A stretch of 64,000 nucleotides of DNA from Forficula auricularia (lineage: Eukaryota; Arthropoda; Insecta; Dermaptera; Forficulidae), in contig JALMQS010000099.1 of the NCBI GenBank assembly GCA_024734495.1, positions 103,544,320 to 103,608,319 of the forward strand, in the 5' to 3' direction. The notes under the pieces were generated by a model. That model searched no databases, had not been told where the DNA came from, and worked only from the letters and a program-made list of their open reading frames with translations. Shown piece by piece: positions 52,844 through 63,880 of the stretch; the first letter of the stretch is position 1, and the number at the start of each line of letters is the position of its first letter. A program made the position numbers and the translations under genes.

Positions 52844-54250
52844 TAAAATAATAAATAAATAAAAATATTCTATGATGATATAATATAAAGAAAAGATATT
52901 AGGCATTCCTTGTTAATCGTTGAAATAAAAAAAAGCATAAAATATGCAGTTCTAGTCACTTTCAATATTAACATACAGTGATTAAATAAGAGAATGATAG
53001 GATTCTTTTAGTGTTTAAAGAATTTTTCCTATATAAATAGAAGTGATTGCTCAACGATAGAGATTTCCAATTGCAGAGGATAGATAGATTTAAGTAGGGG
53101 ATGATTGCATTGTGTCTGCGGTTTGTCCCAAGGTCTTCGCCGAAGACCTTTGCGACCCATGCAAGGAATCCATCCTCGTCCTACAAATGAATTCATTAGT
53201 GCATCACCTTCATTATCATCATTATCGTTTTGGTGATTAAAAGAAGGTCGCTATTATTTCCAGTAAATGTTATGTAAAAGTGGAGAATTAATTTATGTCT
53301 TAAGATTAATCATAAAGATGTTACTGATGTGTTTATAAATTTTATCAGAATGTTTTCTAATAAAGGGAAACTGGATAATTTTTCTGAAATATGTTAGATA
53401 GTTTACAAAAAATAAATATAATTAATACTTAAAAACAATAAGAAATTCGTTTAATCAAAAATGCAACATTTTGAAAAAAAAATTCGATGGTTGTTTTGCA
53501 ATATATTTGATGGATCAAAAGAGAATTAAGTAGGTTCGGTACAGCTTATCTATCTCGTTGATTTTCGAAAAAATCTTTTGTATTTCTGCAGAGTGCCAAC
53601 GTCTGCCTTCTAAATTTTTTAATAAAAAAAAATTGTTAATAATGAGGTTAATTTCGAATAAAAATCTTTGTTTTGATATTATTAATAAAAATAATATTGA
53701 GATGAATTTTTTCTTATTATAAACATTTATTTAACACAAAAACCATTTCAAGAAATAGAGTTGGAATTCTACACTAGTGCTTTTGTTATATTCTGTTGGC
53801 TGCAGATAACTTTTTATTTTTACATTTATTAATAACTAATTAACTAGACTGTCAAATCTATTGAAAAATGTATCATTCGATTCATAAAAATTGAATTATT
53901 GATCTGTAGAAATTTGTTGAAAATGGTATTATTTCTATAGAAGTTATAGCCCTTTTAAAAGCTCGGTCCATTTACTTCCATGTTAAAAGGACAATTTTCA
54001 ATAATTAATTTCTTGGTAATGGAACAGACGATCAACTTCAAATTTCGGAAATAAATATTTAATGCATCAATGATTTTTTGAGAATTTTCTTATAAAAATG
54101 ATAAACAGTCACGAAACCCCTTAAGATTGTCTTGGTTGATTTTAATTTTGAATTTTAACTTTGATTTTGGTCTATTAATTTATTTTAACAAGGAAAGATT
54201 GATATGTTTTTTCTCATAGTTTCAAAAGCATAAAACAATTGAGTTATGTA
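52844..54250. other. Unassigned AT-rich sequence
   Basis: A perfect 10-bp-arm palindrome, AAGGTCTTCG-C-CGAAGACCTT, is at 53130-53150. No gene. Confidence 0.45.
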
Positions 54251-54258
54251 ATGGGCCG

Positions 54259-54288
54259 CTGAAGAAGTCAAAAATAAAATGATGAAAC
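54259..54288 (+). ncRNA. Hammerhead-like module
   Basis: CTGAAGA (54259-54265), short TCA/TGA stem, GAAAC (54284-54288), then GTTTGGC. Weak stem. Confidence 0.35.
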
Positions 54289-55124
54289 GTTTGGCTTATT
54301 AAAGAATAAAACTCTGTTTTTAATTTAATTTTTATCCAACTCCCTACGATTTTATTAACAATTTATTATGGATCTGATTATTGGAACAATATATTATAAG
54401 TTTATATATAAAATATAAGTGAAAGTAATGGAAGGTAGCCCAGGGGGAAGAAAAAATTAACACATATCCAAATATGGTGTAATTTATTGGAATCCTTCCT
54501 CCTTTTCCTTTCAAACCTATACTTTTCGGAGGATTATTCCCTTCTTCTTCAGGGTTTCAAGGGGTCAATGAAGGAAACAAATAAAATGCTTCTTTTCTCA
54601 CTACTCCTGGACTGCCTTCCATTACTTCCAATTAAAAGTTCTATCAGTCTGTCTCTCTCCAGAGAAAATTTGTGCAAATAAAATAAAATATAAGTTTTCA
54701 TAGAATTTATTATAATATTTAGGTTGTAGACAATAAAATTTGATTAACAAGCATTTATAAATTAATTTATAACCCCATAATTAAATCTCTGATTTTAATA
54801 CATGTTTTCTTTTCTTTTCTAGGTAAGCATCATTTACCATCATTTCAATCAACAGCACTTGCTTGGTCATAATTCTAAGATAAGTTTTTAACAAAAATAT
54901 TTATTTTAGAATATTTTGTGATAAAAATTTTGGAGTTCTTGAAGAACACTTTTGGTTCTAAGTAAAAATCAAATGATCACTTAAGTAATTTTATTATTTT
55001 ATTGTGTATGCAGCCCCAAGTCCTCCAAAATTTTTACCACAAAATATTATAATATGAATAAATAAGGTAACAACTGCCCAGCACCCTGTATAAAATTTTT
55101 CTAATTGGTAGTGATAAAAATATT
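54289..55124. other. Unassigned; small inverted pair at 54917-55050
   Basis: ATATTTTGTGATAAAAATTTTGGAG (54912) faces CTCCAAAATTTTTACCACAAAATAT (55024). No gene content. Confidence 0.5.
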
Positions 55125-55153
55125 TCTAATTATATTAAACGAGCAATTCTTGC

Positions 55154-55188
<35 letters not shown>

Positions 55189-55450
55189 ATCGGTTTCTCG
55201 AAAACGGCTCTAACGATTTTGCTAAAAATTGGTGAACTTGTCAAGTCTCATGAGTTATTAGTCGTGTATAAATTTTAATCCGATTGAAATAAAGGAAGGG
55301 GGTGTAAAATAGTCATGTCGCAAAATAAATATTTTAATTGTTCATATCTCGTCTTCGGTAAGTCGCAGAGCCTTGAAATTTGAAACTTAAGCTATTTAGA
55401 GGGAAAAATTTATCGAGCATCACTTGGTACTCCAGGCACTAATTTACTAG
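55125..55450 (+). mobile_element. Non-autonomous Helitron (326 bp)
   Basis: Starts TCTAATTATATTAAACGAGC, contains (TA)n(GA)n at 55158-55188, TCGAAAACGGCTCTAACG, and ends TCGAGCATCACTTGG..CTCCAGG..TTTACTAG|T. The same family as 14101-14925. Confidence 0.75.
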
Positions 55451-55584
55451 TAATATTCCATTCTTGAGTTAAAGAATAGAGACGAATAGAGACAATCATT
55501 TATTAAAATTACTTTCTTCAAGTTTAGACATATTTATACAGGATATGTTAAAATAAATAAATAAATAAAAATAAAATAAGACTA

Positions 55585-55737
55585 GACATTTTATTTAAAT
55601 CACACATAATCAATTATAATTATGTATTGAACAAAAACAAATAATACAATATATAACTACTACCTTTCGATCCGCTTACTATTTATTCGTTTTCAATAAA
55701 TAATTATAATTGATTATGTGTGATTTAAATAAAATTT
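55585..55737. repeat. Small palindrome
   Basis: TTTTATTTAAATCACACATAATC (55589) faces GATTATGTGTGATTTAAATAAAAT (55711), continuing AATTATAATT on each side; loop about 60 bp. Confidence 0.8.
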
Positions 55738-56700
55738 TTACTCTTAATAAATTTAAAAATTCAACGTTTAATGGCTATATATTTATCAAAATTAAATTAA
55801 AATAAAAAATATTAGAAAATTGAAAAATAGGTACCTATTCTGCTTGCAGACTGTGCACAGTAAATTGAGATTATCTTAATAAAACTGTAAGAAATATTAC
55901 CAGCTAAATGTTACATAAAAGTGAATAGTTAAATTATAGCTTAAAAGAACGTAAGATCAATAATAAAGATATCGCTTCAAGCTGTTTTTGTTGTCTTTTT
56001 AAATTTCATCTAAATATTCTAATAACGGGTTACAAACACAAAAATAAACGGCACGTGAATGTGGTATATCTAATTAAAAATAATTACTATTATATTTTTT
56101 ACAAATGTCATGAAATATTTCTAGTAAACGGTCAAAATAAAAAAATAAAATTATCTTATGGACGTTTTAAGTCAACGGTGCTTTCAAATAAGTATGAAGA
56201 GAAAAGAGGGTTTATAAAAAATTGGGATATTTAGTTGTCGGTGAAATTGAAACAAATGAGAAAAATGAGATGAGTGCTTTTTGATTTTTTGTTAGCTGAG
56301 TCTAATTTGGAAAGGTAAAAGAACCGCACGCGCCAACGCAGGGGGGACAAAAAGTAGCGGACCCTCTCATTCAATTTGTTAATCAGTGGAAAAAAAGAAA
56401 AGAAAATCCTCTATGCAGGTATAGTCATGGAAATGGATTGGCATTCAAAAATCGATTCGTTTCAGAAAAAAAGAGTGAAATTTTGCAATGGTTAGAAATT
56501 TTTATTTTATTAAAAAAGAAAAATAATGTTATATCTGAGGGGTTTTTAAATAGCCTAAATGATTTCCGCATTTTTCTTCATTTATTACATTTAGTATTTA
56601 GGCAGGCACCATTACTGTTACCAGAAAATAAAATTTTTGAAAATATTTATCTTTATTAAAGGATTTTTTGATTTTTTTTTAATATAAGAATTGTATTTAA
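55738..56700. other. Unassigned AT-rich sequence
   Basis: A frame of 73 codons at 56438-56659 is AT-rich and featureless. Confidence 0.4.
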
Positions 56701-56705
56701 TATTA

Positions 56706-56840
56706 AGTCCCTGGACCACCGAGCGATGCTCGGTAACTTTTTGCTTCAGTTAAAAGTATATATTAATATTATTTTTAATTTAAAATTCTGATAAAAAGGT
56801 CGATTTTTATTTGGATTCAGAATTAAGGTAGTTCTTTGAC
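56706..56840 (-). mobile_element. Helitron 3'-end fragment
   Basis: Minus strand: CTTTTAACTGAAGC, AAAAAGTTACCGAGCATCGC, TCGGTGGTCCAGGGACTTA; the hairpin ACCGAGCATCGCTCGGT is intact. Relative of 14840-14925. Confidence 0.65.
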
Positions 56841-57506
56841 AAATGCACAAATTCAAGAAGTCTGAAACTTGGAATATAAGTCATTAAAAGCTTAATACAC
56901 ATACTGTTAAAATTTGAAGACGATTTACCATACTAAACATGAAATAATTGCAATTAAAAATGACATATTTTACATATGGTAGATAAAGAAAGGGTGGGGA
57001 AATAACTATTATTTTATTTTTTTCATTGAAGGACTTTCACCATCTTGATGAAAAACTATTATTTGTTAGAATAATATATTCGGAGTAACTTTAAAAAAAT
57101 TGAAATTATTTACCTTTTAGCTTTGATAAAAAAAAAAAAAAAAACATATTTGGGCGATTATTTTTAGTGGAGGGGATACAAGCACAATGGCTTGGAAACG
57201 ATCCGGCAAGTATGTGTGTATAATATAAATAACTACAAAATTTAAATTTCGCAGAGCTGTGTTATTTTTGAAAAATTAAAACATTAAAAATGTTGAGATA
57301 AATTGCTTGGTCATCTGTTACTCTCATTGATCTAATTTCTGACCTCCTTCTGCTTCAATATTAAATGAATTTTTTTCTTTTTATCATTTCCTTTGGCAAT
57401 CTCCATGGGCGTCCACAGAAGGGGAAGGGGACAAGGGGTGCACCTGTTCACTCATGGATCGAATAAAAAATTATTTTCTTCGGCCCGGACCCACTAAACT
57501 ATGTTT
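56841..57506. other. Unassigned sequence
   Basis: A-run at 57128-57144; nothing else. Confidence 0.4.
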
Positions 57507-58071
57507 AATGAACCCAGAGGCGTAGCCACGGGGGGGGGGGGGGGTCGGGGTTTGGACCCCCCCCCCCCCCCCCAAGAGCAGGGTTCATGGGATGAATAAC
57601 GGCTACGACAAACCTCTTCTTATGGCAAACTAACCATAATTAAATATATTTCATATGTTTAATCAAGAATAATGTTCTTTTTTAATTTCTTGAAGTAACT
57701 TTTTGATACCTAAATGATAAAATTTGTAGGAAACTTTATGAACTTTCATATTGTATAGGAAGTTTATTTAGGAAAAGTTGATAGTTTTTGAGTTATAAGC
57801 ATAAAACCGCCAAAAAATGAGATTTTTTACATTTTTTTGCATTTTGGACAATGTTCCGTGAAGAAATTTTGTTATCAAACCTCAGATTCTGATCCAGCAC
57901 ACCAAAAAATATAAAGGGTCGAAGAAATCACAACTACCCCAAAACTTTTCGGGTAAAAACACAATTTAACTGGACTATTTGTTTTAATAAAAAAAATTCC
58001 CACTAAATATTTTGCTTTGTGGATTGCCCCCCCCCCCATGAAAATTTTCTGGCTATGCCACTGAATGTACC
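57507..58071. mobile_element. hAT-type MITE with 8-bp target duplication
   Basis: Element 57515-58063. Flanks AATGAACC and AATGTACC (one difference). Ends CAGAGGCGTAGCCA and, inward from the right, CAGTGGCATAGCCAG. Long G and C runs (57530-57543, 57559-57573, 58027-58037) lie near the ends. No coding sequence. Confidence 0.8.
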
Positions 58072-58126
58072 GTATGTCTTTTTGTAATATATTTAAGCAC
58101 GGGGGGGGGGGGGGGGGTTGAAAATT

Positions 58127-58226
58127 NNNNNNNNNNNNNNNNNNNNNNNNNNNNNNNNNNNNNNNNNNNNNNNNNNNNNNNNNNNNNNNNNNNNNNNNNN
58201 NNNNNNNNNNNNNNNNNNNNNNNNNN
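58127..58226. other. Assembly gap (100 N)
   Basis: Exactly 100 N, placed 20 bp after a 17-base G-run (58101-58117), which probably blocked sequencing or assembly. Confidence 0.99.
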
Positions 58227-58239
58227 AGTTTTTGTTTTG

Positions 58240-58283
58240 TCCAAATACGGAGTACACCTAATTCCAATCGCGGTTCACCCTTC
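58240..58283. mobile_element. CGAGGGGTGAACC MITE, copy 4, right end only
   Basis: GTACACCTAATTCCAATCG then CGGTTCACCCTTCG matches the right end of copy 1. The left part is lost in the gap. Confidence 0.7.
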
Positions 58284-59033
58284 GGCTTAGATTAAATAAT
58301 CCAAAATTCATGTGAAATTGAATTATGATCATAAAAATTTAAATTTATTACTCATTAGTTGCATCTTGACTTGTTTTAAGATAGTATACTTTTCTACAAG
58401 CTGAGAACAACCATTTCCTATGCAATTTGAACTGCCTAAAAAAGTCCTCTAATATAAAATTATTATTTAATTATAATTTTTTTAATTTAATTTAGATCGT
58501 CTTATTTCCGTCTTGGACTTATTTAATTTATTATTCTGAAGAAAACAGTCGAAAAAAAGTAAATCTATTATTTCGAAGAAACAATTAAACTTTTTTCCCA
58601 AGCCATTAAACATCTATTTGAATGTATAATAGAAACCAAAAATGGTTTTTTTCTCTTTCGGAAACAAATTAATAAACAATTCATTTTTATATCCGCATTC
58701 ATCATATTTTTTTCATTGGTTAAAAATGTTTTTTCCACTTTTAAAATTAAAGTTTCTGCGGCTTGAATCAGGCGAAACATAAAGAAAACTCTAAATTTCT
58801 TATGCTTAATGCCTTAATTCATTCTTAAATTAATTGTTCAAATTTCAATGGCTTTTTGTCACTCAAATGAAATAAATTTAATAATTTACATTATTTTTAT
58901 TTAGTTAAATGTGGGTTTACTAGACAATTTCTGTTACCACTGATTGACCATCTTCAGAAGAACATATCGTTTTAGTTTATAGAGATTATCATTAAAAATC
59001 TTATTCCTAACTTTCTTTCTTCAAAGATTTTAC

Positions 59034-59035
<2 letters not shown>
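58284..59035. other. Unassigned; degenerate hammerhead-like module at 58933-58957
   Basis: Minus strand CTGAAGA (58957-58951), TGGTCAATCAGTGG, TAAC. The GAAAC box is changed. No gene. Confidence 0.4.

Positions 59036-59079
<44 letters not shown>
59036..59079. repeat. (TA)n microsatellite
   Basis: About 20 TA units directly before the palindrome. Confidence 0.95.
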
Positions 59080-59083
<4 letters not shown>

Positions 59084-59446
59084 CAGTAAAAGCCGTTTTT
59101 TAATAAGAACGGGTTCTTACTAGTTAAAACGCGTTTCACTGAATACCTTTGTGGCAACTAGAGTTTACTGACATTGGTTGAGTTTGGTTCGAAGGTCTAG
59201 AATCTTCATTTTTGAACTTCCGCTTCAAAATGTCAAAAATTACATCCTCTACAAATTTGCTTCTAATATTTGACATTTTCGCTTAAAAAATACCCAAAAT
59301 GAGGGGGAAGATCAAAAATGAAGATTCTAGACCTTTGAACCAAACTCAACCAACATTAGTCAATTCTAGTTGCACAAAGGCATTCAGTTAAACGTGTTTT
59401 AACTAGTAAGAACCCGTTCTTACTAAAAACGGGTTTTTACTGCAAC
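59080..59446. mobile_element. Palindromic element with GTTGCAGTAAAA ends
   Basis: Arms of about 150 bp pair: GTTGCAGTAAAARCCGTTTTT, AAGAACGGGTTCTTACTAG, TTAAAACRCGTTT, CCTTTGTG..CAACTAGA, GGTTGAGTTTGGTTC and TCTAGAATCTTCATTTTTGA. AAGAACGGGTTCTT is itself a palindrome within each arm. The inner part shares GAGTTTGGTT..TCTAGAAT with the palindromic MITE at 34640. Confidence 0.85.
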
Positions 59447-60328
59447 ATATTCATTAATTCATCTGAATTTATTTTAAATTATTTATCCTTTTTATATCTT
59501 GGACTCTTGGACGTTAAATAGCTAGTTAGATAGATATTTTATTGTTTCTTAGTACAAGGTACATAAACAACTACAATACATTAATTTAAAAAAAAAATTT
59601 GCGATATCAAGTTTTAACACATCAATTAATATATATTATATTAAATCATAAAGTCAAAAATTAAAATTTCATTAGGTTTATACACTTTATACAAAATTAA
59701 ACTCAGATTACAATCACAGATTTATAATCAATCAATAAAGGCGAGAAAAATATTATACATCCATGAAAGAAACAAAAACTAAAAATTTGAAATAATTTCA
59801 ATTTTCATTCTAAGATTAGATTCCTAATTGTATAAATTCCCTTGATGAAATTTAAATAAGAAACATAATTCATGGCAGGCTTCAAATTTTATATTCTTAC
59901 TATAAAATCAGAAAGTCGATTGCAAACAAAGACATTATGACGGAATTTGACATCTATGACCTGGTGAACATAATTTTTAACTAAAATGTGGGAGCAGCAA
60001 CATGTCCTAAGAATGGACCATTAAAGAGCTATCCTATGAAATAGCTCTGAATTATAGTCCAAGGTGACTGAGCTCCTGGTCGACCCAGGAAACGCTGGGC
60101 GAATTCCATTGAGAACCGAACAGGTTATAAATCTAATCCATGTAGTGAAGATGATTATGATGATGATTTTACAAGCTTAAGAGTTTCAACTGAAACAATT
60201 TAGACAACAATTCTTCGAGACCTTACTATACAATAAACAACCTTCGGCTTTGATCTAACTCTTGATTATTATCCAATTATTTTCTCTGAAAGAACAAGTC
60301 AATCTCTAATTTTAAGAATTGGAATTGT
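59447..60328. other. Unassigned; possible retroposon tail at 60060-60175
   Basis: GTGACTGAGCTCCTGGTCGACC and GCTGGGCGAATTCC are followed by TGAAGATGATTATGATGATGAT, a tail like that of LINE 17474-19380. Otherwise AT-rich. Confidence 0.4.
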
Positions 60329-61175
60329 TTTTTTTTTTTTTTTTTTAATGCAATCGAATGCAAGAAGGGGTGCACCAGTAAAGATGCAGCCCCTATGGAT
60401 CTCGAAAGACCCTTGCATTACCGAAGAGAAGAGAAAGTTGATTAAGTGAGAGGGTGTAGACGTAGGTGTCTATGCACTCCGGTTTTGAAGGTTTGAAGAT
60501 TATAGGTGCTGGGAAAGATAGAGGCTGGAAGAGAGTTCCAGTTCCTTGAAGTCATGGGGATATATGTATTGGCGAATGAAGTGGTCCGGCACTTTTCTAA
60601 TTTAACCGCGAAAGAGTGTTGGGAGTCGGCAAAACGCGTGCTACGTGCAAAGCATGCTTTGGGGGGAATTATTGATTTTATCTCATCAGAGCACCTGCCG
60701 TGATAGTATCTATAGAAAAGGGAAAGGGCGAGAGACATCTCTTCGATGAGCCAGCGAGTCGAGGGAGTCGGTGAGGGTAGAATCGTCAATTAGCCTGACG
60801 GCTCGTTTCTGAATTGCATCCAGGGTAGCAAGAGAGTATTTTGAGGCCCCTCTCCACAGATGAGAGCCGTATTCGAGACAGGGGCGGATTTGGGCCTTGT
60901 AGATGGTGAGAAGTTGTGGGGGTTTGTAAAATCGCTTGGACCTGAATAAGAAGCCAATCTTCCTTGCTGCAGATTTCGCCACAGAGGAGATGTGTTCATT
61001 CCAAGACAGGTCAGATGCGACAGAGACGCCCAGCATGGATAAGCTGTCACACATTTTTAGGGTATTCGAATCGAAGTGAATATCAGGGAAATCTTTATTT
61101 TCGCGCCTAGAAATTAGACAACATTGAGTCTTGTTTGAATTGAAGTTAACTAACTGTTGCATGTTTATCATAAAT
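60329..61175 (-). pseudogene. Jockey/CR1-type LINE C-terminal region with poly(A)
   Basis: The minus strand reads LVNFNSNKTQCCLISRR, IHFDSNTLKMCDSLSMLGVS, VASDLSWNEHISSVAKSAAR, LLTIYKAQIRPCLEYGSHLW and LATLDAIQKRAVRLIDDS. A frameshift near 60715 then leads into FYRYYHGRCSDEI, FANTYIPMTSRNWNSLPASI and YNLQTFKTGVHRHLR. It ends with CATTCGATTGCATT and an A-run (60347-60329). This is the region after the reverse transcriptase fingers and palm, well known from Jockey/CR1-superfamily LINEs. It is 5'-truncated; one frameshift and a stop remain. Better preserved than 23219-23758, so it is younger. Confidence 0.9.
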
Positions 61176-61419
61176 AAGTGCTGATGAGATAATATTATCA
61201 GAATTCGGAACAGATATCTAATAAGAAGCAGCAAAGTCATATCATGTTCTTTATATTATATAGGTATCTAAATATTTAGGAGTATAAAAAAATCAATATA
61301 TTTCTCAAAAATACATAGGTATAAAGATTTAAAATGGAATAAATTCAGGATTCATAAGAAAAACTCATTTTAATAAAATTTGTTTTTAAGAGAAAACAGT
61401 TACTGTATTCTGAGGACAA
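61176..61419. other. AT-rich sequence between LINE and Helitron
   Basis: Nothing recognised. Confidence 0.4.
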
Positions 61420-62347
61420 TCTATATTTATAAAATTAAGCGTTTTGTCTGTACATTGCTCCAAATCACGCCAAATTTTGGTTGCACACGTTTCAAGCAAA
61501 GTTATGAACGAAAACACCCTCAACAAAATTCCTGTCTGTCTGTCTGTATGTATGTATGTATGTATGTCTATTTCAGTGGTTTCTGAAAAGTTGCTCACGA
61601 TTCACGTAAAAACGGCTGAAGGGGTTATTATGAAATTTCATATTTACATCCGATGTCTTCTAACTTACGTTTTTAGCTATAACCGTTTTGATATTTTGAC
61701 CCCAAAATGGGGTTTGGAGTGGGGGGGGCGCACGAATGAAAATTATCAAATAACTCCTAAGCTATTAACTCTACGGCAAGTTTTATAATGAGCAAAGGTG
61801 TAGGGGATGTGATTTCTGACAACTTTTGTTTAAAAAAATTCCTCAAAAAACCACCCAAAAAGTGGAGGAGGGTGCCCTTGGAGCAAACTCAACCAAATTT
61901 TGTATACATAATCTGTGGGCCTCTAGAGATCTAGAAATGCAAAAACTAACGACCCAAAATGGGGGGGGGGGTCAAAAAAAATGAAAATTCTTAGCCTTAG
62001 AGCCAACTTAACCAAATTTTGTATACATAATCTGTGGGTCTTTAGAAGGCTAGAAATGCAAAAACTGGGTGCGGGGTTGGAATAGGGGTGGGGTGAGGAG
62101 TGAGGCAGAGTAGGGTGGGGTGCGGGATGGAGTCCAGGGGGGGATAGCGGGGGTGGGGTCCAGGGGGCTAGGCGGGGGTATGGTGCGCAAGGTTGGAGGG
62201 CACGGGGTGGGGTGCGGGGTTCGAGGTGGGTGGTGGTGTGGGGGCGGCTGGTTGGGAACGGGTGCGGGGTGGGGGTGATGGTGGGGTTCGAGGCTGGGGT
62301 CCAGGGGGCGTGCCCTCTGGCTAGCAAGAGGGCCGCCGAGCAGCTAG
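61420..62347 (+). mobile_element. Non-autonomous Helitron with G-rich strand
   Basis: Starts A|TCTATATTTATAAAATTAAG and ends with the hairpin CCCTCTGGCTAGCAAGAGGG, GCCGCCGAG and CAGCTAG|T (62341-62347). All Helitron end rules fit: 5' TC, 3' CTAG, hairpin about 15 nt before the end, insertion between A and T. Inside are (GTCT)n(GTAT)n at 61531-61568, two 119-bp tandem units around CCAAATTTTGTATACATAATC (61893 and 62012) and a very G-rich stretch, 62050-62310. Two reading frames on opposite strands in the G-rich part are composition artefacts. No Rep/helicase is encoded. Confidence 0.8.
62050..62310 (+). repeat. G-rich stretch with quadruplex potential
   Basis: Dozens of runs of three or more G, separated by one to seven bases (GGGTGCGGGGTTGG, GGGGTGGGGTG, GGTGGGGTCCAGGGGG). 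A smaller counterpart is at 14668-14757 in the other Helitron. Confidence 0.8.
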
Positions 62348-63349
62348 TATACTATACAATACCTAATCTAGGTGGTATCGGTCAAAACTCTTTAACATTA
62401 TCATCATAATCAGATATCCTTCAAGTAAGCTTGTGTGTGCGACTAATCTTATTTTTTTTCATCTCATATATATCTTATATTCTGGAGTTTCAATTTCCAT
62501 GTCATAAGTCAACTTCACGTTTCATTTGGATTGTAACCATCAATATTGTTTTTATTTGTTAAAAAACAAACTTTTTCTGGTTTGAAAATCGACTTAATTT
62601 TTTCATATTAGGTAGTTTTATCACAAATTACATATTATTAATAAATATTGATTCTTTGTATCATTAAATTTTTATAAAATAAGTTAATTAATATTTTTGA
62701 AAGTGAATTTATGAATTAGAAAAATCTTTTTGAAATTAAAGCTTAGTTAGATTTATAAAGAGTGTCTGGGAAATACATTTATTATAATAATTTGCATTAA
62801 TTACTGGATCAATAATTATTAATTAGGTATTAATTATTTTAAGTCAAAAACAAAATCACGTGGACGTGGCTGATTCGCGAAATTGACTGATGGAGGGCTA
62901 CAGGAATTAATTATTTTAATTATATTTATTGAATGTTTATTGGTTGTGGCAATTCAGAAATTAATGTGTTGAATCTGAATTTCATGTAAGTTAGAGGAAA
63001 AAATAGAATGATTTTAAAAACCCTATGGAAATTCAATGAATTGACAATTTTTTGTTAGCTAGACAGGCTAAATAGCTTTGAGATAGAAAAGTGAAACTTA
63101 GCACAGAGCCTACCTATCTTTTTAATAATACTAAACATTTGGACTAAATTTCAACTCATTAGTTATAACTGTTCACAAACTCGCCATCAAACGTTTCAAT
63201 TTCTGATTTTCTGTATCTTTCATTCGTAATTTCTGAAATTTAATCAGTTTTTCATTATTAAAACAAAAATATTTTGGCATCAGAAAATTTTTTCTTCATT
63301 CATGAGCATCAGAATCCAGACAAAAATGATTTATATTTTATAAATTAAG
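62348..63349. other. Unassigned AT-rich sequence
   Basis: Nothing recognised. Confidence 0.4.
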
Positions 63350-63530
63350 GGTTTATTTATTCATATAAAATAAATAAATAGAGCAATTTTAGTCAATTAA
63401 CATTATTTATTTGATAGATTTACTAAATAGCTTCGGTCACCCCTAGTAGACCATCTTCAGTACTACTGAAAATTGAAACATTTTATAAGATTTTTCTTAT
63501 ACAATTACACAAAATAAAAAATTCGTGTGT
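63350..63530 (-). mobile_element. Penelope-like terminal fragment with hammerhead-like module, copy 2
   Basis: Minus strand CTGAAGA (63460-63454), GGTC/GACC stem, GAAGC (63434-63430). Flanks match 47870-48035. Confidence 0.55.
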
Positions 63531-63659
63531 TTGGTTAAGACCGCACGACAGAAGTGATAACTTATATGGCATTTATAATTCTAATATTCTAAAATTATTT
63601 TTTGAAAAGGAATAATTAATATATTTTCCGACAATGATTGAACTGGTACTATAGACCAT

Positions 63660-63880
63660 AGCACAACCGTGATGCGTGACGGCTCAATCCCATTTGCTGC
63701 CCAGGAAAATGAAAATGTACATGAGCACCAAAATTAAAATATAAGATATTAATTTGAGCTTAGAGTTAATGCTGCAGCGCCATTTGTGGCTTGAATTGGT
63801 GCCAACCGTGACACGTGGGAACCGTAGCAGCGTGACGCGTGACGGCTCAATCACATTTACGGCAAAGCAAAATAAAAAGT
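63660..63880 (+). repeat. Imperfect direct repeat, 162-bp period
   Basis: GATGCGTGACGGCTCAATCCC (63671) and GACGCGTGACGGCTCAATCAC (63833), each followed by ATTT and a GC.AAG/CAGG..AAA.GAAAA stretch. The sequence runs toward the window end; function unknown. Confidence 0.6.

Noticed and set aside
57875..58267. 130-codon minus-strand frame
   Set aside because: It reads through 100 N bases and G-runs of a MITE.
62212..62409. Gly/Val-rich plus-strand frame and Pro-rich minus-strand frame at 61923-62327
   Set aside because: Composition artefacts of the G-rich Helitron interior.
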